NCBI GenBank assembly: GCA_910578185.1
Contig: CAJTPN010000002.1
Coordinates: 25,834 to 89,833, forward strand
Origin: an uncultured Acetatifactor sp.
GTDB lineage: Bacteria; Bacillota; Clostridia; Lachnospirales; Lachnospiraceae
Direction of reading: 5' to 3'
DNA: 64,000 nt
Shown here: positions 23,382 to 31,651 of the stretch, one piece after another
Position numbering within the stretch: the stretch's first letter is position 1
Layout of the letters: the number at the start of each line of letters is the position of its first letter
The notes under the pieces: generated by a model
Databases searched by the model: none
Told to the model about the DNA's origin: nothing
The model's input: only the letters and a program-made list of their open reading frames with translations
Translations under genes and position numbers: made by a program

Positions 23382-26297
23382 ATGAAAGTAGAAGAACTGA
23401 CAAGCTATGAGGTCATTGAGAAAAAAGAGGTCGCAGATATCAACAGTGTGACTTATCTGTGCCGGCACAGGAAAACAGGCGCAAGGGTCGCGTTGATTTC
23501 AAATGATGACGACAACAAGGTATTTTACATTGGTTTTCGCACCACGCCGAAAGATTCCACCGGTGTGGCACACATTCTGGAGCATTCCGTGCTGTGCGGA
23601 TCTAGGGAATTCCCCCTGAAGGATCCCTTTGTGGAATTGGCAAAAGGCTCCTTGAATACCTTTTTAAATGCCATGACATATCCGGACAAGACCGTCTATC
23701 CGGTGGCCAGCTGCAATGACAAGGATTTCCAAAACCTGATGCATGTGTATCTGGATGCGGTTTTTTATCCAAACATATACGAGAATGAAGCAATTTTTCG
23801 TCAGGAAGGCTGGCATTATGAATTGAACGAGTCAGGTGATCTGATTTATAACGGAGTGGTCTACAATGAGATGAAAGGGGCGTTTTCTTCTCCTGACGGG
23901 TTGCTTTACAGAGAAATTTCAACTGCCCTGTATCCTCATACAACCTACGGATGCGAGTCTGGCGGAGACCCTGCGGCGATTCCGGATCTGACATATGAAC
24001 AGTTCCTGGATTTCCACCGAACCTACTATCATCCTTCCAACAGTTATATTTATCTGTATGGGGATATGGATATGGCGGAAAAGCTGGCGTTTATAGATGA
24101 ATATTATCTTTCCAAGTTTGACGCGCTGGAAGTGGACTCAGTTGTAGGCGTGGAACCTGCGTTTACGGAGCCTGTGCGCAAGGTGAGAGAATACCCGATC
24201 AGTGACAGCGAGAAGGAAGAGGAAAATGCGTATCTGGCCTGGAACGTTTCTCTTGGGGACAGGATTGACAGGGAGCTTTATGTGGCTTTTAAGGTGTTGG
24301 ATTTCGCACTTTGCACCGTTCCCGGCGCACCGTTAAAGAAAGCGTTGATTGAAAAAGGAATTGGCAAGGATGTGTTCAGCATCTATGACAACGGAATCAG
24401 ACAGCCTTATTTTAGCGTGGTGGCAAAGGGTACTTCTGTGGGACGGGAGGAGGAATTCAAAAATACCATCCGAGAGGTTTTGGCAGGGATTGTCAAGAAT
24501 GGTTTTGATGAAAAAGCTTTGCTGGCTGCAATTAATTTCTATGAGTTCAGATACAGAGAGGCAGATTACGGAAGGACGCCCAAGGGCTTGATGTACGGAC
24601 TTCAGATATTGGACAGCTGGCTTTATGACGACGGAAAGCCGTTTATCCATGTTGAGGCCAATGCTACTTTTGCCGCGCTTCGCGAAAAGGTGGGCAAGAA
24701 GTATTTTGAGGGATTGATAGAGAAGTATCTGTTGGATAATGCCCATGGCGCCATGGTGGTTCTGCAGCCTAAGATCGGATACGCAAAGGAACAGGAAGAA
24801 GCGCTTAAGTGTAAGCTGGCGGATCTCAAGAGCAAGATGACCCAGGAAGAATTGGCGGGGATACGGGATATGATGGAAGCCCTGACTGTTTTCAGGGAAA
24901 CGGAGGATTCGCCGGAAAACCTGGCTAAGATTCCGCTGTTGACCAGAGAGGATATCCGCAGGGAAGCAGCACCGTTAATCAATGAGGAAAGGTCATTAGG
25001 CAGTGCCAGGACATTGTATCACAATGTTTTCACCAACGGAATCGGTTATCTGACGCTGATGTTTCAGGTACATGACATTCCTGAGGAGTATTATCCTTAT
25101 ATAGGAATACTGAAAAATGTGTTTGGGCATTTGGATACGGAGCATTATACCTATGGAGAGCTGTCCAACGAGATCAATCTGGTTACGGGCGGAATCAATG
25201 TAACTCGGGTTATGTATGCGGATATTACAGGCGGGGATAAATTTCAGATGACTTTGGAGGTCAATACCAAGGCGCTGTACGCCAACCTGGCGAAAGCGGT
25301 AGAGCTGATGGGCGAACTGATGCTGACCAGCAATATGACGGATACCAAGAGGTTAAAGGAGATTCTGGCGGAAAATATTTCCAGAATGCAGGAATATATG
25401 ATGGAAAGAGGTCACAGCGTTGCGGTGGAAAGAGCGCTTGCCTATGATAATCCCCAGGAAGCGGCATCGGATCTGCTTGGCGGTATCGGTCAGTACCGAC
25501 TGATTTCAGGCCTTGAGGCAGACTTTGAGAGCAAAAAAGATCAACTGGTGGAGAAGCTGCAGACCCTCTGCAAGATGATTTTCCGCCCAGAAAATCTTAT
25601 GGTGGACTTTACCGGAGGCGAGGAAGCACTGGAACTTCTGGAAGCGCCTGTGGCGGCGCTTTGCAAGCGGCTGTATACCTGCGATGTTGAGAAAGAAAAT
25701 TACATTCCTGTATTGTCCGGAAGAAACGAGGGCTTTATGAATGCTGGACAAGTGCAGTATGTATGCCGCGGGGGGAATTTCCTGCGCAAGGGACTTCCGT
25801 ATACGGGCGTGCTGAACGTACTACAGGTAATGATGGGATACGAGTATCTGTGGGTTAATATTCGTGTCAAGGGCGGCGCCTATGGTTGTATGAGCGGATT
25901 TTCAAGGAACGGTGCCAGCTATTTCGTGTCTTATCGCGATCCTAACTTGGGCCAGACCATAGACGTTTACGAAAAAGCGGAGGAGTTCATTGCGAAATAT
26001 GAGGCTAATGAGAGAACCATCACCCAATATATCATTGGCACTTTCAGCGAGTTGGATATTCCCCTGACAGCTTCCGCCAAAGGACGTCGTTCCAAGGAAG
26101 CATACATGGTGGGAATGACCTATGAGATGCTCCAGAAAGAGAGAGATCAGGTGCGTAACGCCACTCCTGAAGATATCCGTCAGATGGCTAAATATATCAG
26201 GGCCTTTATGGAGGATAATTGTCTGTGTGTAGTTGGAAACGAACAGAAGATTAAGTCGGAAGAGGATAAATTTGATAAAATAGAGAACCTTTTCTAA
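23382..26297 (+). CDS. M16C zinc metallopeptidase, presequence-protease-like
   Basis: A 971-residue insulinase-superfamily peptidase, the length of the PreP/CYM1 class. The inverted zinc motif HILEH is at residues 64-68, with the third ligand Glu probably in YNEMKGAFSSP (about 163). A second M16 pair follows, and the conserved C-terminal element VKGGAYGCMSGF is present. No signal peptide, so cytosolic; relatives degrade peptides and signal peptides. Start: ATG 23382 behind AAGGAGAG. A strong terminator follows. Confidence 0.93.
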   Translation: MKVEELTSYEVIEKKEVADINSVTYLCRHRKTGARVALISNDDDNKVFYIGFRTTPKDSTGVAHILEHSVLCGSREFPLKDPFVELAKGSLNTFLNAMTYPDKTVYPVASCNDKDFQNLMHVYLDAVFYPNIYENEAIFRQEGWHYELNESGDLIYNGVVYNEMKGAFSSPDGLLYREISTALYPHTTYGCESGGDPAAIPDLTYEQFLDFHRTYYHPSNSYIYLYGDMDMAEKLAFIDEYYLSKFDALEVDSVVGVEPAFTEPVRKVREYPISDSEKEEENAYLAWNVSLGDRIDRELYVAFKVLDFALCTVPGAPLKKALIEKGIGKDVFSIYDNGIRQPYFSVVAKGTSVGREEEFKNTIREVLAGIVKNGFDEKALLAAINFYEFRYREADYGRTPKGLMYGLQILDSWLYDDGKPFIHVEANATFAALREKVGKKYFEGLIEKYLLDNAHGAMVVLQPKIGYAKEQEEALKCKLADLKSKMTQEELAGIRDMMEALTVFRETEDSPENLAKIPLLTREDIRREAAPLINEERSLGSARTLYHNVFTNGIGYLTLMFQVHDIPEEYYPYIGILKNVFGHLDTEHYTYGELSNEINLVTGGINVTRVMYADITGGDKFQMTLEVNTKALYANLAKAVELMGELMLTSNMTDTKRLKEILAENISRMQEYMMERGHSVAVERALAYDNPQEAASDLLGGIGQYRLISGLEADFESKKDQLVEKLQTLCKMIFRPENLMVDFTGGEEALELLEAPVAALCKRLYTCDVEKENYIPVLSGRNEGFMNAGQVQYVCRGGNFLRKGLPYTGVLNVLQVMMGYEYLWVNIRVKGGAYGCMSGFSRNGASYFVSYRDPNLGQTIDVYEKAEEFIAKYEANERTITQYIIGTFSELDIPLTASAKGRRSKEAYMVGMTYEMLQKERDQVRNATPEDIRQMAKYIRAFMEDNCLCVVGNEQKIKSEEDKFDKIENLF

Positions 26298-26324
26298 AAG
26301 TTCCCGTCTTATATCATAGAAGAG

Positions 26325-26367
26325 CCGGGGCATTCCTGCCAGGGTGGAATGCCCCGGCCCGATTTTT
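26325..26367 (+). terminator. Intrinsic terminator after the M16C gene
   Basis: Perfect 12-bp arms CCGGGGCATTCC (26325-26336) and GGAATGCCCCGG (26346-26357), then CCCGATTTTT. Confidence 0.85.
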
Positions 26368-26391
26368 AACAGACGGAAAGGAGAGGTAATT

Positions 26392-27372
26392 ATGAAAAAG
26401 GGAAAAAAGAGAGTATTGGTCGGGATGGGTGGAAAAGTTATGGTCATTGTCATGGCGTGTGTATTGGCTATGGCTTATTGCACCGGCTGTGGGGAGGTCA
26501 ACAGCCAGGGGATGCCATCGTCACTCTCTGACAGAAACGGATCTATAAAGACTGAAGACGGGACTCTGTCCGCAGGGGGGAGCTTTGCGGATATGGTAAG
26601 CGAGAGTACCATGGAAAATATGGAGAAGAGTCAGCTTCAGGAGGCAGGTAAGCTGATCAGATCCGTGGCGCTTGAGCTGGAGACAAAGGCGTTTGAGGAA
26701 ACCATGGCTGTGCTGGAAACACAGGTTCGCAATGTGGGCGGTTATATTGAGAATATGGAGGCCTATAACGGAAGCAATTATTCCGGCAGCACCCGTTCCA
26801 GATATTCCAATATGACAATACGAATTCCAGCAGATGAAATGGAGCGTTTTCTGAGTTCGGTTTCAGATGTGGGAAATGTGATCAGGCGCAATGAGAGTGC
26901 AAAGGATGTAACGTTGTCCTATGTGGATATGGAGAGCCGCAGGGATACTCTCAGAACGGAGATTGACAGACTGCTGACATTTCTTGATAAAGCAGATTCC
27001 GTTGAGACAATTATTGCGTTGGAAGAACGGCTGTCCCAGGTGAGGTATGAGCTGGAAAGCATGGAATCCAAGCTTCGCACCATTGATAATCTTGTGGAGT
27101 ATGGTACCGTGAATTTACAGATTACAGAAGTGAAGGAACTGACCCCTGTGGAAGAGAAAAATACGGTAGGAGATAGAATTGTGGACGGCTTTATGAGTAA
27201 TCTGCGTGAGATATGGGACGGCTTTATGGAGTTTTGTATCTGGATTGTGGTAAATATTCCCTATTTTATCATTTGGATAGTGGTGATTGGGGCTGTGGTG
27301 ATTTGCTGGAAGGGCTTTCGCCGCAGGCGTCGTCTGGCAAAAGAAAAGAAAAAGGAAGCGGAACAGAATTGA
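26392..27372 (+). CDS. DUF4349 lipoprotein with C-terminal membrane anchor
   Basis: A 326-residue protein. A signal sequence ends in a lipobox-like AMAYCTGC, predicting lipid attachment at the last Cys. The DUF4349 body covers about 85-270. It includes a beta-alpha unit (VALELETKAFEETMAVLETQ), the IRIPADEMERFLSSV segment and a coiled coil (DMESRRDTLRTEIDRLLTFL). Residues about 285-310 are a membrane helix, followed by a basic tail. Function of the family is unknown. Start: ATG 26392 behind GGAGAGG. An upstream in-frame start would overlap the terminator. Confidence 0.88.
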   Translation: MKKGKKRVLVGMGGKVMVIVMACVLAMAYCTGCGEVNSQGMPSSLSDRNGSIKTEDGTLSAGGSFADMVSESTMENMEKSQLQEAGKLIRSVALELETKAFEETMAVLETQVRNVGGYIENMEAYNGSNYSGSTRSRYSNMTIRIPADEMERFLSSVSDVGNVIRRNESAKDVTLSYVDMESRRDTLRTEIDRLLTFLDKADSVETIIALEERLSQVRYELESMESKLRTIDNLVEYGTVNLQITEVKELTPVEEKNTVGDRIVDGFMSNLREIWDGFMEFCIWIVVNIPYFIIWIVVIGAVVICWKGFRRRRRLAKEKKKEAEQN

Positions 27373-27508
27373 TTTTTTTGAAAAAAGTGTTATAATTTTA
27401 TCTATTCGGTGTAACGGGCGAAACGAAAGGCGGTTTACGGGAGAAGCTTGTCCTATGGCACTGGGAGCGTTTCAAGATAAATTCTGAAAGGATTGTACGG
27501 GGGTAAGT

Positions 27509-28492
27509 ATGAAGATAAATGATACACAGATAAAAATGGAAGAGGGTCTTTCCATGGTGGGGAAAAATTCCGGGGAGGAAAGTCATTCTGCGGAAGATAA
27601 TCCATATAAGGCGGGCTTCGCCACTTTGATCGGCAGGCCCAATGTGGGAAAGTCCACCTTGATGAATCGCCTGATCGGTCAGAAAATAGCAATCACATCC
27701 AACAAACCGCAGACCACCCGCAATCGCATTCGGACGGTTTTGACCCGGGAAGAAGGGCAGATTGTATTTCTGGATACGCCGGGTATCCACAAGTCGAAAA
27801 ACAAGCTGGGAGAGTACATGGTCAATGTGGCGGAGCACACATTGGACGAGGTGGATGTGATTTTGTGGCTTGTGGAGCCAACAGATTATATCGGTGCCGG
27901 TGAACGCCATATCATCCAGGAGCTTAAAAAGGTAAAAACGCCGGTTATTCTGGTGATCAACAAGATAGACACGATCAAGAAAGAAGAGCTTCTCCACTTT
28001 ATTGATACTTACCGAAAAGAACTGGATTTTTGTGAAATTGTCCCCGTATCGGCTTTGAAAGGGCGTAATACAGAGGAACTGCTGAAGTGTATTTTTGCAT
28101 ATCTGCCGGAGGGAACGGCCTTTTATGATGAAGATACCGTCACTGATCAGCCCATGCGCCAGATTGCGGCTGAACTGGTAAGAGAAAAGGCGCTGCGGTT
28201 GTTGGAGGAAGAAATTCCTCATGGCGTCGCCGTCAGTATCGAGAGCATGAAAGAGAAGGGCGGTATCTGTCATGTGGATGCCCTCATTGTCTGTGAAAAG
28301 GAGTCACATAAGGGGATTATCATAGGAAAAGGCGGACAGATGCTCAAAAGGATCGGTTCCGCAGCAAGGCGGGATCTGGAGGAAGTGATGGAGATGAAGG
28401 TCAATCTGAAGCTCTGGGTAAAAGTAAAAAAAGATTGGCGGGACAGCGATTTCCTCTTAAAAAATTTCGGATATGACCGGAAGGACATTTGA
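27509..28492 (+). CDS. era: GTPase Era
   Basis: Essential GTPase that binds the 16S rRNA 3' end during 30S maturation. G1 is GRPNVGKS (42-49), G3 is DTPG (89-92) and G4 is NKID (151-154). The C-terminal KH domain carries GIIIGKGGQMLKRIG. The protein is 327 residues, about 25 longer than usual because of an acidic N-terminal lead. ATG 27509 has a GGGGG site; ATGs at 27539 and 27554 are possible. Next come a YqzL-like gene and recO, an order also seen in Bacillus. Confidence 0.95.
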   Translation: MKINDTQIKMEEGLSMVGKNSGEESHSAEDNPYKAGFATLIGRPNVGKSTLMNRLIGQKIAITSNKPQTTRNRIRTVLTREEGQIVFLDTPGIHKSKNKLGEYMVNVAEHTLDEVDVILWLVEPTDYIGAGERHIIQELKKVKTPVILVINKIDTIKKEELLHFIDTYRKELDFCEIVPVSALKGRNTEELLKCIFAYLPEGTAFYDEDTVTDQPMRQIAAELVREKALRLLEEEIPHGVAVSIESMKEKGGICHVDALIVCEKESHKGIIIGKGGQMLKRIGSAARRDLEEVMEMKVNLKLWVKVKKDWRDSDFLLKNFGYDRKDI

Positions 28493-28598
28493 TTTTGTAA
28501 CTCTCAAACAGGTAAAAGAAACACGTATAGAAAAACGGAAAATGCAGACCCTATTAATAGTTCTTTACAGATTAAGAGATATGTAAGGGGATGCGAAA

Positions 28599-28814
28599 AT
28601 GGATAAAAGGGAAGAAAGATACTGGAAGAAATTTGAAAACAGCGGCAAAATCGAAGATTATTTGTCATTTGTGTCCGGGAATGGGCAAAAAATGACAAAT
28701 GTGTCGGGATGGGTAAAAGAAGGCAAGAATGCAGGGATATATATGTGTAACGGGAATGATACTGAAACAGTCCCCGGTGGGGGAGTACGACAGGCATATC
28801 AGCCTTTTGACTAA
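28599..28814 (+). CDS. Small YqzL-like protein overlapping recO
   Basis: A 71-residue ORF behind AAGGGGATG. Residues about 8-25 (YWKKFENSGKIEDYLSFV) match the conserved core of YqzL, a short protein of unknown function encoded between era and recO in Bacillus (from memory). The C-terminal 28 residues are encoded over the recO 5' end in another frame, an overlap of 86 bases. They look unconstrained. Position supports it as a real gene. Confidence 0.6.
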   Translation: MDKREERYWKKFENSGKIEDYLSFVSGNGQKMTNVSGWVKEGKNAGIYMCNGNDTETVPGGGVRQAYQPFD

Positions 28815-29379
28815 GGAGAGAGGCAAAATATCGGCGTTTGCCAGGGGGGCAAGGAAGCCGGGCAGCCGTCTGGCAGCGGCGACCACCCCTTTTTCTTTCG
28901 GCAGTTTCAGGCTTTATGAAGGAAAGAGTTCATACACGCTCTCCGAGGCGGACATTCAAAACTATTTTGAAGAGCTTCGGGGGGATTACATCGGCACCTG
29001 CTATGGAATGTATTTCGTGGAGGTGACGGATTATTATACCAGGGAAAATAATGATGAGCGGGAAATGATGAAGCTTTTATATCAGTCACTCCGTGCACTC
29101 AGCGTGGAGGCGCTGCCAAATCCTTTGGTGCGCTGTATCTTTGAATGCAAGGCCATCGCGGTGAACGGTGAATTTCCGGGGGCACCTTCCGACGAGGGGC
29201 TTGAAGAATCCACCATCTATGCATTGCAGTACATAGCGGCAAGTCCCATTGAAAAACTTTATACGTTTACGGTGACGGATAAGGTCCTGGAACAGTTGGA
29301 ATCCGTGTCTGCACGATATATGAAACGTTTTGTGGACCGTGATTTTAAGAGTCTGGAAGTATTGAAAACTCTATGTTGA
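28729..29379 (+). CDS. recO: DNA repair protein RecO, short form
   Basis: Recombination mediator that works with RecR to load RecA. The N-terminal OB fold is clear (VTGMILKQSPVGEYDRHISL, then KERGKISAFARGARKP). The helical part YFVEVTDYYTRENNDEREMM is typical. It is only 216 residues. The four-Cys zinc module that many Firmicutes RecO carry after the VNGEFP segment is absent; the chain runs directly into APSDEGLEESTIYALQYI. The start ATG 28729 has only a weak GAAGGCAAG site and may be coupled to the overlapping small ORF. Confidence 0.9.
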   Translation: MQGYICVTGMILKQSPVGEYDRHISLLTKERGKISAFARGARKPGSRLAAATTPFSFGSFRLYEGKSSYTLSEADIQNYFEELRGDYIGTCYGMYFVEVTDYYTRENNDEREMMKLLYQSLRALSVEALPNPLVRCIFECKAIAVNGEFPGAPSDEGLEESTIYALQYIAASPIEKLYTFTVTDKVLEQLESVSARYMKRFVDRDFKSLEVLKTLC

Positions 29380-29436
29380 AAAAAAGCAATGTTTTTGGTA
29401 CAATAACAGGGTGGATAGTTTTCCAGAAAGGGATAT

Positions 29437-30072
29437 GTGAATAAAATGGAAAAGTTTGGAAAGATTGCTGTGTTATGCCTGTGTGTGTTCTTTCTGGCGG
29501 GCTGCGGCAATACAAAGATGCCGGAAACTATAGAGGATCAGACAATTTTTGTCAGCCGGGAAGGACAGATTACGCTCTGGCTGGTAGATGAGTTTGGCAG
29601 AACGGATTACAAGCTTTCGGAGCTTACCGCAGCGGCAGTGGAAGAGGCGGCACAGTTTAATGCGGGCAAAACCCAGGGAGCCGCCGTGGCGGTGGAAAAG
29701 GTGGAAGAACTGGCAGACGGCAGCGGCAGGGTGGCGATCACATATAAATTTGGAGATTGGAAGAGTTGCACGGAGTTTATCGGCAACGATTTATTTTATG
29801 GAACAGAAGAATTTTTTTACGGAACGGTAAAGGACGCTATGGCCCAGGGATATGGCGGCAGAGTCATTTTAAAGAATATAAAAAACAATACTTTGTACAC
29901 GGAAGAACAATTAAAACAGGCCCCGGATAAATATTTGATTATCACCGATATGAAGGCTAATATATACTGTCCCGGCATGGTGGCTTATATCAGCGACGGA
30001 GCGGTACTTAACGAGGACGGCAGCGTAAATACTTTCGGTGTGGAGGGACTTGCATATATTTTATTAAAATGA
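29437..30072 (+). CDS. Hypothetical lipoprotein
   Basis: A 211-residue exported protein. The signal peptide (KIAVLCLCVFFLAGCGN) has a canonical lipobox LAGC. The mature part has no recognised domain; it includes SELTAAAVEEAAQFNAG and a long beta-rich remainder. GTG 29437 behind AAAGGGAT is taken as start; ATG 29446 is equally possible. It precedes glyS by 18 bases and is probably co-transcribed with it. Confidence 0.8.
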   Translation: MNKMEKFGKIAVLCLCVFFLAGCGNTKMPETIEDQTIFVSREGQITLWLVDEFGRTDYKLSELTAAAVEEAAQFNAGKTQGAAVAVEKVEELADGSGRVAITYKFGDWKSCTEFIGNDLFYGTEEFFYGTVKDAMAQGYGGRVILKNIKNNTLYTEEQLKQAPDKYLIITDMKANIYCPGMVAYISDGAVLNEDGSVNTFGVEGLAYILLK

Positions 30073-30090
30073 GAAAAGGATGGTTGAAAA

Positions 30091-31479
30091 ATGGAAAAGT
30101 CGATGGATAAAATCAAGGCATTGGCAAAGGCCAGAGGATTTGTATATCCGGGCTCGGAAATATATGGCGGGCTGGCAAACACTTGGGATTACGGAAATCT
30201 TGGTGTGGAATTAAAAAACAACGTGAAAAAAGCCTGGTGGCAGAAATTCATACAGGAGAATCCATATAACGTAGGCGTGGACTGTGCGATTCTTATGAAT
30301 CCTCAAACGTGGGTGGCAAGCGGACATGTGGGGGGATTTTCGGATCCTTTGATGGACTGCAGAGAATGCCATGAGCGTTTTCGCGCCGATAAACTGATTG
30401 AGGACTTCTGCAGGGAGAAAGAGATTGTGCTGTCGGAAAGCATAGATGCCTGGAGTCAGGAACAGATGAAGGATTTTGTGGAAGAACACAACATCCCGTG
30501 TCCTGGCTGCGGAAAGCATAATTTTACGGATATCCGTCAGTTTAACCTTATGTTTAAGACATTCCAGGGAGTGACGGAGGATGCCAAAAGTGTGGTGTAT
30601 CTTCGGCCGGAGACTGCACAGGGAATCTTTGTAAATTTTAAAAATGTACAGAGAACATCCCGCAAGAAGATTCCCTTTGGCATCGGGCAGATAGGTAAGT
30701 CATTCCGAAATGAGATCACGCCTGCCAATTTTACGTTCCGCACCCGGGAGTTTGAACAGATGGAGCTGGAATTTTTCTGTGAACCGGGAACGGATCTGGA
30801 GTGGTTTGCATATTGGAGAGGTTTTTGCCGGGATTGGCTGCTTTCGCTGGGGATCAAAGAAGATGAGATACGTCTGCGTGACCATAGCCAGAAGGAACTG
30901 AGTTTCTACAGCAATGCCACCACGGATATAGAATTCCGTTTTCCTTTCGATTGGGGCGAACTGTGGGGAATTGCGGACAGGACGGATTATGATCTTACCC
31001 GGCACGGGGAGACTTCCGGCGAGGATATGTCTTATTTTGATGATGAAAAGAAGGAGAAATACATACCCTATGTTATTGAACCTTCTTTGGGGGCTGACCG
31101 TGTGGTGCTTGCCTTCCTGTGTTCGGCGTATGATGAGGAGGAACTGGAGGGCGGTGAAATGCGCACTGTGCTGCGTTTCCATCCGGTTCTTGCCCCGGTG
31201 AAGATTGGAATTCTGCCTCTTTCCAAGAAGTTAGGAGAGGGCGCCGAAAAGATTTACGAGCAGCTTTCTAAAAAGTACAATTGCGAGTATGATGACAGGG
31301 GAAATATCGGGAAGAGGTACCGTCGTCAGGATGAGATCGGTACACCTTTCTGTGTCACATATGATTTTGACTCCGAGACGGATGGCTGTGTGACGGTTCG
31401 TTTCCGGGATTCCATGGATCAGGAGCGTGTTGCAATCAAAGATTTGGACGCTTATTTTGCGGATAAGTTTGTATTTTAG
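30091..31479 (+). CDS. glyS: Glycyl-tRNA synthetase (dimeric class II type)
   Basis: Charges tRNA-Gly. The 462-residue length and sequence fit the single-chain alpha2 type, not the glyQ/glyS tetramer. Zinc-like pairs CRECHERF and CPGCGKHN lie near residues 90-145. Class II motif 2 region (FGIGQIGKSFRNEITPANFT) and motif 3 (IEPSLGADRVVLAFL) are visible. The C-terminal anticodon-binding domain begins near VKIGILPLSKK. No T-box leader was seen upstream. A terminator follows. Confidence 0.95.
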   Translation: MEKSMDKIKALAKARGFVYPGSEIYGGLANTWDYGNLGVELKNNVKKAWWQKFIQENPYNVGVDCAILMNPQTWVASGHVGGFSDPLMDCRECHERFRADKLIEDFCREKEIVLSESIDAWSQEQMKDFVEEHNIPCPGCGKHNFTDIRQFNLMFKTFQGVTEDAKSVVYLRPETAQGIFVNFKNVQRTSRKKIPFGIGQIGKSFRNEITPANFTFRTREFEQMELEFFCEPGTDLEWFAYWRGFCRDWLLSLGIKEDEIRLRDHSQKELSFYSNATTDIEFRFPFDWGELWGIADRTDYDLTRHGETSGEDMSYFDDEKKEKYIPYVIEPSLGADRVVLAFLCSAYDEEELEGGEMRTVLRFHPVLAPVKIGILPLSKKLGEGAEKIYEQLSKKYNCEYDDRGNIGKRYRRQDEIGTPFCVTYDFDSETDGCVTVRFRDSMDQERVAIKDLDAYFADKFVF

Positions 31480-31494
31480 TCAGGAAAAGGGAAG

Positions 31495-31555
31495 GGCTGT
31501 CGCAGTAAGGATAGACATACTTGTCTGCCGCTTATTGTGGCAGCCTGTTTTCCTT
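31495..31555 (+). terminator. Terminator after glyS
   Basis: 15-bp arms at 31495-31509 and 31531-31545 pair completely when three wobbles are allowed. A small inner AGACA/TGTCT stem sits in the loop, and TGTTTTCC follows. Confidence 0.65.
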
Positions 31556-31651
31556 ATGACCCTGAGCCGTAAAAGAGGATTTGGCTGCTGCAGGGTATTA
31601 CGAAGGTAGGGATCGTTTGAATTGTGGACAGAGGGTGACACGGAGGAAGAT

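Noticed and set aside
27398..28273. 291-residue minus-strand frame opposite era
   Set aside because: Composition is typical of an antisense shadow, with no ribosome site and no motifs.
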